64,000 bases of DNA from Cupriavidus sp. D39. Its GTDB lineage: Bacteria; Pseudomonadota; Gammaproteobacteria; Burkholderiales; Burkholderiaceae. The notes below the pieces were generated by a model. The model had not been told where the DNA came from and searched no databases. It saw nothing but the letters and a program-made list of their open reading frames with translations. Location of the stretch: NCBI RefSeq assembly GCF_026627925.1, contig NZ_JAPNLE010000009.1:2542001-2606000 (forward strand), written 5' to 3'. The position numbers were made by a program, and so were the translations under genes. Position 1 is the first letter of the stretch. Every line of letters starts with the position of its first letter. Below are positions 38,395-48,088 of the stretch, one piece after another.

Positions 38395-38782
38395 TCAGCG
38401 GGCGAACGCGGCCCCAATTGCGCGACTTGCGAAGCGGCAAGCTGCAGGTTCCGCGTCATGGGCCCGATCCCGGCGCTCAATGCGGAATTGGAAAATGCGT
38501 CAAGGAACAAGCCTCCCAGCGCGAGCCACCAGATAAAGCCGGCTCTGCCTTTTATGCCCGGGCATGCATCAATAATGTCAAGAAGAGGAATCCCAGCGGC
38601 AAGCGCGCTTTTTCCCGCCTCTATCAGTACGATGTATGACGGTCTGTCGGCAGGCGCATGACCTGAATTTCCGGTCCAGTACGGGTTTCGCAGGAACTTG
38701 CTACATTGCTGACTGCTGGCAAAAAGGCGGCCTCACATTGCCGCCTCGCTCACCTCGCACCGACAGACCAAGGAGACATCAA
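38395..38782. other. Intergenic stretch with uncertain coding remnant
   Basis: No convincing gene. On the minus strand one frame stays open for over 100 codons (about 38640 to 38325) and has a hydrophobic stretch (AGFIWWLALGGLFLDAF), but nothing identifies it. The end contains the promoter region of the next gene with AAGGAGACATCAA before its start. Confidence 0.4.
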
Positions 38783-39919
38783 ATGCACGCCGCACTTCAA
38801 CTTCGTTCGCAAATCAAGAGCAGCGGTGAACTCGAGCTGTCGCTAGACAGCATCGACACGCCGCACCCCGGCCCGGATGAAGTGCTCATCCGCATTGAAG
38901 CCTCTCCCCTCAACCCGTCCGATCTCGGCCTGCTGTTCGGCGCGGCCGACATGCGCACGGCCAAGGCCAGCGGCACGGCCGACCGCCCGGTGGTCACCGC
39001 GCGTGTGCCCGAGGGCGCGATGCGCAGCATGGCGGGACGCATGGATGCATCCATGCCGGTAGGCAATGAGGGCGCGGGCGTGGTCGTCGAGGCAGGCTCG
39101 TCCGCCGCGGCGCAAGCGTTGCTCGGCAAGACCGTGGCGGCCGTTGGCGGCGCGATGTACTCGCAGTACCGCTGCATTCCCGCGGACCAGTGCCTGGTCC
39201 TGCCCGAGGGCGCCACGCCCGCCGATGGCGCGTCGTCATTCGTCAATCCGCTTACCGCGCTGGGCATGGTCGAGACCATGCGGCGTGAAGGACATAGCGC
39301 GCTGGTGCACACCGCCGCGGCCTCCAACCTGGGCCAGATGCTCAACCAGATCTGCCTCAAGGATGGCATCAAGCTGGTGAACATCGTGCGCAAGCAAGAG
39401 CAGGCAGACCTGCTCAAGGCACAAGGCGCGGTCTATGTTTGCAACGCCGCATCGCCCACGTTCATGCAGGACCTCACCGAGGCGCTCGTCGCCACCGGCG
39501 CCACGATCGCGTTCGACGCCACGGGCGGCGGCAAGCTCGCCGGCCAGATCCTCACCTGCATGGAAGCGGCCTTGAACAAGACGGCCCGCGAATACAGCCG
39601 CTATGGCTCCACCACCCACAAGCAGGTCTACCTCTATGGCGGCCTGGACACCAGCCCGACCGAGTTCAACCGCAACTTCGGCATGGCGTGGGGCATGGGC
39701 GGCTGGCTGGTGTTTCCGTTCCTGCAGAAGCTCGGGCGCGAGCGGGCGGACGAACTGAAGCAACGCGTGGTGGCAGAGCTGAAAACCACCTTTGCCAGCC
39801 ACTACTCGAAGGAGATCTCGCTGGCCGAGGTGCTGAACCTGGATATGATCGCGGCCTACAACAAGCGCGCGACGGGGGAGAAGTACCTGATCAACCCGAA
39901 CAAGGGCCTGGCCGGGTAA
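38783..39919 (+). CDS. Zinc-type alcohol dehydrogenase/quinone oxidoreductase-like protein
   Basis: 378 residues. MDR superfamily: PDEVLIRIEASPLNPSDLGLL, VPEGAMRSMAGRMDASMPVGNEGAGVVVEAG, PLTALGMVETM, LVHTAAASNLGQMLNQIC (Rossmann loop) and AFDATGGGKLAGQIL. The catalytic-zinc cysteines of classical alcohol dehydrogenases are missing, so it belongs with zinc-less, NADPH-dependent quinone- or enoyl-reductase types. Substrate unknown. Two bases separate it from the convergent DUF302 gene. Confidence 0.88.
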   Translation: MHAALQLRSQIKSSGELELSLDSIDTPHPGPDEVLIRIEASPLNPSDLGLLFGAADMRTAKASGTADRPVVTARVPEGAMRSMAGRMDASMPVGNEGAGVVVEAGSSAAAQALLGKTVAAVGGAMYSQYRCIPADQCLVLPEGATPADGASSFVNPLTALGMVETMRREGHSALVHTAAASNLGQMLNQICLKDGIKLVNIVRKQEQADLLKAQGAVYVCNAASPTFMQDLTEALVATGATIAFDATGGGKLAGQILTCMEAALNKTAREYSRYGSTTHKQVYLYGGLDTSPTEFNRNFGMAWGMGGWLVFPFLQKLGRERADELKQRVVAELKTTFASHYSKEISLAEVLNLDMIAAYNKRATGEKYLINPNKGLAG

Positions 39920-39920
39920 A

Positions 39921-40310
39921 TCATCCCGGGGCGCCTGGCGCGCCCACGGTGCCAAGAATCAGCCGTTGCGCCGCAGCCAGCGGCGCGGCGCTGCCGGCCG
40001 GCAATGGGTGAGCGCGTTCCAGCTCCGCGGCGTTGTGGAAGCTCACCCAGGTGCTGCCTTGGCCGTCATCGCGCACCAGCACGCGCAAGGGCAAATCCAG
40101 CGCAACGCTCGGTGCCGCGAGCATCAACGGCGTTCCCCCTTTGGGGTTGCCGAAAATCAGCACCTGCGTGGGCGGCATCGCCAGCCCGGCATTGCGGGCG
40201 GCCTCGGCATGGTCGATCCGCGCGAAGATCGTCATGCCTTTGTCCTTGAAGGCCGCGAGCAGGCGCTCCACGGTCGTCTGAAAATCGTAACGGCTGGGGA
40301 AGGTTTCCAT
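39921..40310 (-). CDS. DUF302 domain protein
   Basis: 129 residues. METFPSRYDFQTTVERLLAAFKDKGMTIFARIDHAEAA, MPPTQVLIFGNPKGGTPLM, LDLPLRVLVRDD and TWVSFHN match the DUF302 alpha/beta fold. Family members occur alone or with redox and metal proteins; function unknown. Its stop is two bases from the end of the dehydrogenase on the other strand. Confidence 0.9.
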   Translation of the reverse strand: METFPSRYDFQTTVERLLAAFKDKGMTIFARIDHAEAARNAGLAMPPTQVLIFGNPKGGTPLMLAAPSVALDLPLRVLVRDDGQGSTWVSFHNAAELERAHPLPAGSAAPLAAAQRLILGTVGAPGAPG

Positions 40311-40629
40311 GACGTTGCCTTGTTGGTTGCCTGAATCACTGTATATCCCCGCCTCTCGCCTGCCGCGTATAACCTCGGACAGGGCCTTGAATGAAGTGCG
40401 CGATCAGGACCCCGGCATGAGGCGGAGCGCATCATTCATCACAGCAAGCCGGGCGGCATACGTTTTTTGCTCCGACACATAGCCTTCATAAATGCGATTG
40501 ATTTACATTTACAATTAGCTGTATCGCGCCCCAGTGGCAACAATCAGGTAACGGTGCCCCGGGGCAGAGCGGTTCGCTCACCTGCCGGCGTCATAGTTCC
40601 GATCGAACGTCGCTTAAATCACGCAAGCC
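40311..40629. other. Upstream region of the Nramp gene
   Basis: No gene in these 319 bases between divergent DUF302 and Nramp genes. The stretch 40491-40525 is AT-rich against its surroundings and holds the Fur-like box; it is the likely promoter region of the transporter. Confidence 0.6.
40491..40509. promoter_or_regulatory. Possible Fur/Mur-type operator
   Basis: The 19-base AATGCGATTGATTTACATT has AATG/CATT ends and partial dyad symmetry like Fur-family boxes, and lies about 120 bases before the Nramp gene. Similarity is moderate; another metal-responsive regulator is equally possible. Confidence 0.3.
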
Positions 40630-41961
40630 ATGCCGCCGACTCCTGACCAATCCGCCTTGTCCGCCATGCCCGCCCTGCCCGCCAACCCGCGGCTTGCCCC
40701 GCCGGCAATGCCGCGCCTGGCCTACCTGGGCGCCGGCGCCCTGGTCGCGGTTGGCTACATGGATCCCGGCAACTGGGCCACGGCCATCTCCGGCGGCGCC
40801 AGGTACGGCTATAGCCTGCTGGCGGTCATTGCGGCGTCCAGTCTCGTCGCCATGCTTCTGCAGTGGATTGCCGCGCGCGTCGGCGTGGTCACCGGGCGCG
40901 ACCTGGCGCAACTCAGCCGGGAACGGTTCTCCCGGCCCGTGGTGCTCACCCTGTGGGTGGGCAGCGAGATCGCCATCATTGCCTGCGACGTGGCCGAGGT
41001 GGTCGGCTGCGCCGTGGCGCTGCAACTGCTGCTGCACGTGAACCTGTGGGTCGGCGTGCTGATCTCGGCGGTGGCCACCGTGGCCATGCTGGCCGTGCAC
41101 CGCGAAGGGCGGCGCACGCTGGAAGCGCTGGTCGGCACGCTGATCCTGCTGGTGGCGCTGTGCTTCGTCGCACAGTTGGCGATGGCGCAGCCGGACTGGG
41201 CGGCGGTCGCCGACGGCTTCGTCCCCACGCCGGAACTCGTGCGCGATGCGGGCATGCTATGGCTCGCCGCCGGCATCGTGGGCGCCACCGTGATGCCGCA
41301 CAACCTTTACCTGCACGCCTCACTGGTACGCAAGCACAGCCCTGGCACCGTGCAAGGACAGCCGCCTTCGTCCACCGCACCGGCACTGGTGCAGGCGCTG
41401 CGCGGGGTCAGCATGGACACCTTCGGCTCGCTCACCTTCGCCTTCCTGATCAATGCCGCGCTGCTGATCGTGGCGGCGGCGGTGTTCCACGCCAGCGGCA
41501 TGACCCAAGTGGCCGACCTGGCCGACGCGCATCGCTTGCTCGACCCCTTGCTGCATTCCCGATGGGCCAGCTTGTTGTTCGCCGCCGCGCTGCTCGCCTG
41601 CGGCCTCAACTCGACCCTCACCGGCACGCTCGCCGGGCAGGCGGTGATGGAGGGCTTCCTCAACCTGCGCATGTCGCGCATGCGCCGCGCGCTGCTGACG
41701 CGCGGCCTGGCGATCGTGCCCGCCCTGGTGGCAGTCGGCGTCTTCGGCCAGCATGGCTCGGCGGAACTGCTGGTGGCCAGCCAGGTGGTGCTCAGCATCA
41801 GCCTGCCGCTTGCCGTGCTGCCGCTGATCGGGTTCGCCTCCCGCGCCGACCTCATGGGCGCGTGGCGCGTGCGCGGCCTGCCGCTGGCGCTGGCGTGGCT
41901 GAGCGCGCTCGCCATCCTGTTGCTGAACTGCGCGTTGCTGTGGCAGAGCGTGATGGCGTGA
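40630..41961 (+). CDS. mntH: Nramp-family divalent metal (Mn2+/Fe2+) transporter
   Basis: 443 residues, about 11 membrane helices. The signature GAGALVAVGYMDPGNWATAISGG has the metal-binding Asp45 and Asn48 in DPGN, and ATVMPHNLYLHASLV carries the helix-6 MPH motif. LACGLNSTLTGTLAGQ matches the late helix. It is a proton-coupled importer of manganese or iron in the inner membrane. The first 25 residues are a proline-rich cytoplasmic extension. It stands alone, with a possible Fur-like box upstream. Confidence 0.93.
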   Translation: MPPTPDQSALSAMPALPANPRLAPPAMPRLAYLGAGALVAVGYMDPGNWATAISGGARYGYSLLAVIAASSLVAMLLQWIAARVGVVTGRDLAQLSRERFSRPVVLTLWVGSEIAIIACDVAEVVGCAVALQLLLHVNLWVGVLISAVATVAMLAVHREGRRTLEALVGTLILLVALCFVAQLAMAQPDWAAVADGFVPTPELVRDAGMLWLAAGIVGATVMPHNLYLHASLVRKHSPGTVQGQPPSSTAPALVQALRGVSMDTFGSLTFAFLINAALLIVAAAVFHASGMTQVADLADAHRLLDPLLHSRWASLLFAAALLACGLNSTLTGTLAGQAVMEGFLNLRMSRMRRALLTRGLAIVPALVAVGVFGQHGSAELLVASQVVLSISLPLAVLPLIGFASRADLMGAWRVRGLPLALAWLSALAILLLNCALLWQSVMA

Positions 41962-42090
41962 TGCCGCGCGCTAGACACCAAGCGCCGGGACGATCGCGGT
42001 CCCCCTCCACCTGTCTTGAAATGAACCCCGTTGCGGCCTAGCTTAAAGCTATCGGCGAGGGGAGCGGCCAGGTTGCAGTGGGAGATGAGC

Positions 42091-42477
42091 ATGCCAAGTC
42101 CAAAGGAAGTCGCGCAAGCCACATACGATGCGTATCGCCGGGGCGATATCGACACCATCATGGGGTTCATGGCTGAGAAGGTCGACTGGAAACTGGTCGG
42201 TCCACCCAAGCTCATGCGCTATGCCGGGCAGCGCGAGACGCACCCGGAGATTCGTCGGGTGTTCGACCAAATGGCGGAGGACGACACCATACAAGTATTC
42301 CAGGAGCGCGAGTTCATCGAGGCGGGCGACGAACTCGTCGTACTGGGCTTCGTGAAAGGGTACACAGTGCCAGCGGGCAAGTCCTTCGAAACCGAATGGG
42401 CGCATGTCTTCACGATCCGCAACGGCAAGATTACGCGCTGGCGCGGCTTCTACGATACAGCTACCCGATGCTGCTAG
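42091..42477 (+). CDS. SnoaL/NTF2-like protein
   Basis: 128 residues from ATG 42091 (GGGAG six bases upstream; ATG 42085 is the other candidate). MPSPKEVAQATYDAYRRGDIDTIMGFMAEKVDWKLVGPP and the end FETEWAHVFTIRNGKITRWRGFYDTA are the typical cone-shaped ketosteroid isomerase-like fold. Such proteins hydrolyse, isomerise or just bind small ligands. The last five residues are short compared with relatives, so the end may be altered. Confidence 0.83.
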   Translation: MPSPKEVAQATYDAYRRGDIDTIMGFMAEKVDWKLVGPPKLMRYAGQRETHPEIRRVFDQMAEDDTIQVFQEREFIEAGDELVVLGFVKGYTVPAGKSFETEWAHVFTIRNGKITRWRGFYDTATRCC

Positions 42478-42591
42478 CGCGCTAGCGTGCTGGCGCGGTG
42501 TTGCGCCGCCATGACCGGCGCAGGGTAGCGCGGGCGTCCGATTTACAATCGAGGAATTCAGCACCGGATCGAATGTCCAGAGGGGATTCTT

Positions 42592-42983
42592 TTGCTTAAG
42601 GTTTGGGGGCGGCGCAGTTCATTCAACGTGCAAAAGGTGCTGTGGCTGATCGGCGAGCTCGATCTTGCGCACACGCACATACCGGCCGGCGGCAGTTTCG
42701 GCATCAACGAAACGCCTGGCTTCCTGGCCATGAATCCGCATGGCAAGGTGCCTGTCATCGACGATGGCTGCACGGTCGTCTGGGGTTCGCACAGCATCTT
42801 GCGATGCCTTGCCGCCCGCCATGGCCGCCCCGGTTTCTGGGACGAAGATGCCGGCAGGCGCTCCGCGAGCGGCCGCCGCTTCCCTATGTGGAGGCATGGT
42901 ACGAGCGGCTCAAGCAACGTCCCGCCTATCGCGAGCACGTGATGGTTCCGTTCGATGAATTGCGCGGGCGGCTCGACTACTGA
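42592..42983 (+). pseudogene. Glutathione S-transferase, internally deleted and frame broken
   Basis: The thioredoxin-like N-domain is present (SSFNVQKVLWLIGELDL, NPHGKVPVIDDG, GSHSILRCLA). The sequence then breaks near 42860. The last segment (LPYVEAWYERLKQRPAYREHVM, DELRGRLDY) appears in another frame. Nearly all of the C-terminal helical domain (about 90 residues) is missing. The start is a TTG with AGAGGGGA upstream. This is a decayed gene, not a single slip. Confidence 0.75.
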
Positions 42984-43034
42984 TTGACCGATCGCGCGCC
43001 AAACCAAAAACAAGAAGCACAGAGGAGACTACCC

Positions 43035-44210
43035 ATGCCCCACCCGTTGATCCGCATCACCCTGCTGTCCGCCGCCCTTCTGCTCGCCTCCATCTCCGCC
43101 CTCCCCGCCCATGCCGACATCCGCGTGGGCATCGACGTTTCCACCACCGGCCCCGCCGCCTCCATCGGCATCCCGTCCAAGAACACCGTGATGATGTGGC
43201 CGCAAACCCTCGGCGGCCAGCGCGCGCAGTACGTGATCCTGGACGATGGCTCCGACCCGGCAGCGGCCGTGCGCAATGTGCGCAAGCTGATCTCCGAGGA
43301 GAAGGTGGATGTGGTGGTGGGCCCCAACATCACGCCCACCGCCATCGCCGCGCTGGATGCCGTGGCGGAAGGTGAGACGCCGATGGTGGCGCTGGCGGCA
43401 TCGGCCGCGATCATCGAGCCGCAGTCGGACCCCAAGCGGCGCTGGGCGTTCAAGATGCCGCAAAACGATTCGCATATGGCCACGGTGCTCACCGAGTACA
43501 TGGGCAACCATGGCGTGAAGACGGTGGGCTTCATCGGCTTCAGCGATGCTTACGGCGAGAGCTGGTGGCGCGAGTTCTCCAAGCTGGCGGACGTGCGCAA
43601 GCTCAAGGTGGTGGCCAACGAGCGTTTCTCGCGCAACGACACTTCGGTGACCGGGCAGGTGCTCAAGCTGATGGCGGCCACCCCGGATGCGATCCTGATC
43701 GCCGGCGCGGGCACGCCGTCGGTATTGCCGCAGAAGACCCTGGCCGAGCGCGGCTACAAGGGGAAGGTCTACCAGACGCACGGCATCGCCACCTGGGATT
43801 TCCTGCGGGTGGGCGGCAAGGATGTCGAGGGCACGCTGTTCCCGACCGGGCCGGTGGTGGTGGCGCGGCAACTGCCGGACAACCACCCGGTGAAGAAGGT
43901 GGCGATGGATTTTGTGACACGCTATGAAGCGAAGTACGGCGTGGACAGCATCACGCAATTCGCCGGCGATGCCTGGGGCGCCTGGATGCTGCTGGACGAC
44001 GCCGCGCGCCGTGCCGGCAAGAGCGGCGCGCAGCCGGGCACGCGCGAGTTCCGCCACGCCATGCGCGATGCGCTGGAGACGACCACCAACCTGACCATTC
44101 CCAATGGCGTGATGAACCTGAGCGCGAAGGACCATCAAGGCTTCGACCAGCGCTCACGCGTGATGGGTGTGATCCGCGACGGCAAGTTTGCCTACGCGTC
44201 CGACAAGTAA
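43035..44210 (+). CDS. ABC transporter substrate-binding protein, branched-chain amino acid type
   Basis: 391 residues from ATG 43035 (AGAGGAGACTACCC upstream). A signal peptide of about 25 residues ends LPAHA. The receptor domain begins DIRVGIDVSTTGPAASIGIPSKN and continues VVVGPNITPTAIAALDAVAE, VGFIGFSDAYGESWWREF and KVYQTHGIATWDFLRVGG. This is the periplasmic LivJ-type fold used for amino acids, amides or aromatic acids. No permease or ATPase is adjacent. The dehydrogenase gene follows 12 bases later, so they may form a catabolic pair. Confidence 0.9.
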   Translation: MPHPLIRITLLSAALLLASISALPAHADIRVGIDVSTTGPAASIGIPSKNTVMMWPQTLGGQRAQYVILDDGSDPAAAVRNVRKLISEEKVDVVVGPNITPTAIAALDAVAEGETPMVALAASAAIIEPQSDPKRRWAFKMPQNDSHMATVLTEYMGNHGVKTVGFIGFSDAYGESWWREFSKLADVRKLKVVANERFSRNDTSVTGQVLKLMAATPDAILIAGAGTPSVLPQKTLAERGYKGKVYQTHGIATWDFLRVGGKDVEGTLFPTGPVVVARQLPDNHPVKKVAMDFVTRYEAKYGVDSITQFAGDAWGAWMLLDDAARRAGKSGAQPGTREFRHAMRDALETTTNLTIPNGVMNLSAKDHQGFDQRSRVMGVIRDGKFAYASDK

Positions 44211-44222
44211 GGAAGCTTTGAC

Positions 44223-45119
44223 ATGAGCAATACGAGCAATACGAGCGGTATGAACGTTATGACGATTGGCTTTATCGGCCTTGGCGCCATGGGCACGCCG
44301 ATGGTGCGCCGCCTGCTCGCCGGCGGCCACGCCGTGCGCGCCTTTGTACGCCGCCCCGAAGCCGCCGACATGGCCCGCGCGCTTGGCGCCGTGCCCTGCA
44401 CAACACCGGCGGAGGCCGCGCGCGGCGCTGCGGTGGTGTTCACCAACGTCACGTCATCGGAAGACGTGCAGGCCGTGCTGCTGGGCGAGCACGGCGTGAT
44501 CGAAGGCGCGACGCCAGGCACCATCTGCATCGACCACAGCACCATCTCACCCATCGTCACCCGGGAGATCGCCACACGGCTGGCCGAGCGCGGCATCGAA
44601 GCGCTGGACTGCCCCGTCTCGGGCGGCACCGTGGGCGCCGAGGCCGCAAGCCTCACCATCATGGTGGGCGGCAAGGCCGAGATGCTGGAACGCGTGCGGC
44701 CCCTGCTCGCGCTGCTGGGCAAGACCATCACCCATATCGGCGACCACGGCGCGGGCCAGGTCGCCAAGCTGTGCAACCAGATCGCGCAGGTGGTCAATAT
44801 CGAAGGCATCGCCGAAGCCATGCGCTTCGCGCAGGCGCAGCAGGTCGACAGCGGCCGCGTGCTGCAAGCCATGGCCACCGGCATGGCCGGCAGCCGCATG
44901 CTCGACATGATGGGGCCGAAGATGGTGGCGCACGACTTTGCCCCCGGCATCGAGGCGCGCCTGCACGACAAGGATTTCGGGCTGGCCGCCCAGATCGCGC
45001 AGCAGCTCGGGCTGGAACTCCCGGCCATGCAAGCCACCTCGCGCCAGCTCGCCACGCTGATGGACAAGGGCTGGGGCAAGGACGATACGTCGTCGTTGTT
45101 GCGGGTGCTGGAGGGCTGA
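44223..45119 (+). CDS. NAD(P)-dependent oxidoreductase, 3-hydroxyisobutyrate dehydrogenase family
   Basis: 298 residues. The nucleotide-binding GFIGLGAMGTPM is at about 16-27, then CPVSGGTVGAEAA, the catalytic Lys in GAGQVAKLCNQI and FAPGIEARLHDKDFGLAAQIA, all usual for beta-hydroxyacid dehydrogenases (MmsB/GarR type). It would oxidise or reduce a hydroxy-acid/semialdehyde. Several in-frame ATGs (44223, 44250, 44259) make the N-terminus uncertain by a dozen residues. Confidence 0.9.
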   Translation: MSNTSNTSGMNVMTIGFIGLGAMGTPMVRRLLAGGHAVRAFVRRPEAADMARALGAVPCTTPAEAARGAAVVFTNVTSSEDVQAVLLGEHGVIEGATPGTICIDHSTISPIVTREIATRLAERGIEALDCPVSGGTVGAEAASLTIMVGGKAEMLERVRPLLALLGKTITHIGDHGAGQVAKLCNQIAQVVNIEGIAEAMRFAQAQQVDSGRVLQAMATGMAGSRMLDMMGPKMVAHDFAPGIEARLHDKDFGLAAQIAQQLGLELPAMQATSRQLATLMDKGWGKDDTSSLLRVLEG

Positions 45120-45123
45120 GGGG

Positions 45124-46056
45124 CTAAGCCACCCCCATCATCCGCCGCACGGCAAGCAGCAACGGGCTGTCCCGGTCGGCGAAATCATCCATCACGTTGA
45201 AGTGGTGCCTGCCGGGCATCGGCACATGCGCCGAGCCCGGTGCCGCCGCGTTGGCGGGCCAGCCGGCGCGCAGCAGGTCCGTCTGCCGGTGGTATTCCTC
45301 CGGTTCCAGGCCGCCCACGGCGGTTACCAGCAGGGCATCCGTGGCCGGAGGCAGGAAGGCCGGCGAGAGCCGGTCCACATCCCCTTCCGACAGCTTCAGG
45401 TCCACCTGCAGGAAGTCCGCGCGGCGCAGCGGCTCCAGGTCGTGCAGGCCGCTCACCGAGACCACGCCCTTGACCAGGTCGGCCGGCAGGTCGCTGCCCA
45501 CCCGCTGCCACAGCGTGGTGAGCATCATCGCGGCCATCTGGCCGCCGACCGAATGCCCGGCCACGAAGATGCGCGACTTGTCATGGCCAAGCCGGTCCGC
45601 CTCGCGGTACAGCCACGCCACGCTGCGCACCGCCTGCAGCAGGATGGTTTCCACGCTCACCGCCGGGCACAAGGAGTAATTGGTCACCGCCACCGAGACG
45701 CTGCAGTGGGGCAGCGCGTTGGCCACCAGGCTGTGGTCGCGCTTGTCCAGCGCGCGCCAGTAGCCGCCGTGCAGGAACACCAGCAGCGGCGGCGCCTGGC
45801 CGGCAACGGCGCCAGGTTCGGCGGGGAAGTAATCGAGCCGCTCGTCCGCGTCGTGCGGGCCGGGCTCGGCGCCGGCATAGCTCAGGTCCTCCAGCCAGCC
45901 GGCGCGCTCGCGCACCTGCCGGGACATCTGCGCCCAGCGCGCCATGTGGACGACGTTGTCCGGCACCTGGGCGCGGCTGTTGTACTGGACCGCGAAGTAG
46001 GCGGGATCCTCCGACGGCAACTGGGCAAGGCTGGCAAGGGACGGCAGGGCTGGCAT
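45124..46056 (-). CDS. Alpha/beta hydrolase, kynurenine formamidase-like
   Basis: 310 residues from ATG 46056. VFLHGGYWRALDK with HGGYW (96-100) is the arylformamidase oxyanion signature, GHSVGG (Ser169) the elbow, the acid lies in the GLEPEEYHRQ region and the His in GRHHFNVMDDF. Eukaryotic-type formamidases have this arrangement; an N-formylkynurenine substrate is inferred and general esterase activity is possible. It converges on the dehydrogenase (4 bases between stops). Confidence 0.87.
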   Translation of the reverse strand: MPALPSLASLAQLPSEDPAYFAVQYNSRAQVPDNVVHMARWAQMSRQVRERAGWLEDLSYAGAEPGPHDADERLDYFPAEPGAVAGQAPPLLVFLHGGYWRALDKRDHSLVANALPHCSVSVAVTNYSLCPAVSVETILLQAVRSVAWLYREADRLGHDKSRIFVAGHSVGGQMAAMMLTTLWQRVGSDLPADLVKGVVSVSGLHDLEPLRRADFLQVDLKLSEGDVDRLSPAFLPPATDALLVTAVGGLEPEEYHRQTDLLRAGWPANAAAPGSAHVPMPGRHHFNVMDDFADRDSPLLLAVRRMMGVA

Positions 46057-46186
46057 GGTGCTCCGGCATGAAGGGGAAAAGCCGGGCGGCGGCGCGGCTG
46101 CGATAATGCTATGCGAGTTCGCACACCGCCAGGTATCGACAGAATCCCGGATATAGCAACACCAGCACATCACCGTCGCACCGCCC

Positions 46187-46570
46187 ATGGTCGTCAAACG
46201 CCATCTGCGCGCCGGCCAGGACCAGCAGCAAGGTCCGCCCGCCGGCGCCTCGCCCAGCACCCTGCCGCCCTGCCCCCTGTGCGGGCGCGCGATGGTGCCC
46301 GGCCCCAGCACCGACCTGCACCATCCCGTGCCGCGCAGCCAGGGCGGGCGCGCCGCCGTGGCCATGCACCGGGTCTGCCACCAAAAGATCCACTCGGTCT
46401 TCACGGAAACCGAGCTCGCCCAGGCCTACCACGACTGGCAACGCCTGCGCGGCCACCCCGCCATGGCGGACTTCATCCGCTGGATCGCCCGCAAGCCGCC
46501 TGAATACTACGATCGGAGCCGCGCCACGCGGGCCAGGCGAGCCCGGTCGGGAGGCCCTGGCCGGGGCTAG
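46187..46570 (+). CDS. HNH endonuclease domain protein
   Basis: 127 residues. The zinc knuckle CPLCGR (about 29-34) and the HNH core LHHPVPRSQGGR (about 44-55) and MHRVCHQKIHSVF (about 60-72) are complete, so it should bind metal and may cut DNA. The end is arginine-rich. It is a short stand-alone HNH of the kind common in Burkholderiaceae, and not obviously part of a defence cluster. It lies 130 bases from the divergent hydrolase. Confidence 0.85.
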   Translation: MVVKRHLRAGQDQQQGPPAGASPSTLPPCPLCGRAMVPGPSTDLHHPVPRSQGGRAAVAMHRVCHQKIHSVFTETELAQAYHDWQRLRGHPAMADFIRWIARKPPEYYDRSRATRARRARSGGPGRG

Positions 46571-46659
46571 TTGTGACCGGGCGGAATTTGCGGCATAATT
46601 CCCGGCTCAGCACCATGCTGGCACGCCGGTTCGTCGGCAAATCAGCCAGCATCCACTCA

Positions 46660-46744
46660 GCCCGGGTGGTGAAACAGGTAGACGCAGGGGACTCAAAATC
46701 CCCCGACGAAAGTCGTGTCGGTTCGAGTCCGACCCCGGGCACCA
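46660..46744 (+). tRNA. tRNA-Leu (anticodon CAA), integration site
   Basis: 85 bases. The acceptor stem GCCCGGG pairs with CCCGGGC, CCA is encoded, and the anticodon loop CTCAAAA between GGGGA and TCCCC gives CAA. It has a long variable arm (CGACGAAAGTCG) and T loop GTTCGAGTC. The integrase of a mobile element starts about 85 bases downstream, so the 3' end of this gene is the probable attachment site. Confidence 0.97.
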
Positions 46745-48088
46745 TCAACTTAGGCGCAAAGCCTTATCCCATAAGCCTTTCAGGGCAGTTCAGTCGTGTT
46801 TCTGTGGTAACTTCAGTGGTAAGTTGCCCATGCTAATTCAACACGGCGTCATCTCCATCACCTTGAAATACTGCTATCTCCGCTCTGGGGTCTACTACTT
46901 CCAGCGGCCCATCCCACGCGACCTCCAGACGCACTACGGTAAGAAGCTGATGAAGGCCAATCTCCGCACGTCTGACATGGCTACGGCGGCGCGAACGATT
47001 GACCGCATGAACAAGCAGCTTGAAGCCGATTGGGCGATGCTCCGCGCTGACCCCAGCTCCTCGCTTAAGGCCACGAGGAAACACGCTGAAGCGTTCCTAG
47101 CGTCTTGGGGTGTCGCCCCCACTGGGGAGCGCGATGAGACCACCGAGGCTGCCATCGCGCTCCTACATGACTACCTAGACGGAAAGCGCGAAGCTCACGC
47201 AGAAGGCGACGAGAAAACGTACCGGACCGCGAACGGAGCCGAATACCTCACTCCGGTCGAGAGCACCGCCATGCAGATGCTCGCTGGCACTCTCAAGCCC
47301 ACCCTTAGCGATATGCTGGACCTCTACCTAGAGACCCACCAGAAGCGGGGAGATGAGAAGTTTGAGGCCTACGCCAAACGGGCTTTTGGGGGACTACTGG
47401 CGGCAGTCGGAGATAAGGCCATCGATGATCTGACGCGCGACGATGCGCGCTTGTACATCGCCAAGCAGCTGGAAAAGGGAAACAAGACCACCACAGTTCG
47501 CAGACGCCTGAACACCTTCAAAGCGGCCATGACCATCTATATCCGCGAAAAGGAGATACATCGGGCCAACCCTTTCGAGGCCATCCGAATTGCGGCTGAA
47601 GGGTCTGACGCTGAGGGCCGGGAGCCATTCACAGCGGTGGAACTGGCTACGCTGGCGAAGAAATGCAAGGACCATGACGATGACATGCGGTGGCTTCTTG
47701 CAATTCTTGCAGATACTGGTGCGCGGCTTTCGGAGATTGCTGGGCTCACGCTCGCGGAGATTGATCTGAAGGCCGAAGTTCCGCACATCGTGCTTGAGAA
47801 GCAGCCTTGGCGCGGCCTAAAGAATGACTGGAGCGTTCGCGCAGTCCCTCTTTTGGGTCTCGCCCTGTGGGGAGCACGGCGCGCGATTGAATCCGCAAAG
47901 CCCGGGCAGCGCTTTGCCTTCCCCCGCTACACCTCAGAAGCTGGCTGCCGAGCTGAGTCAGCATCCGCAGGCCTTGCCAAGTGGCTCCGCACGAATGGGC
48001 TTGATCACACCGTACATGAACTGCGCCATACCATGGCCGACCGCCTACGGGAGGTGAATTGTCCTGAGGAGGTACGCCACTCTATAGG

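Noticed and set aside
38325..38640. Open minus-strand frame with a hydrophobic stretch upstream of the GlpP-like fragment
   Set aside because: No start, no family, and it overlaps the GlpP fragment in another frame; not enough to call a gene.
40863..42041. 392-codon plus-strand ORF inside the Nramp gene
   Set aside because: Overlaps mntH in another frame and is full of Arg/Gly/Ala without structure; a shadow.
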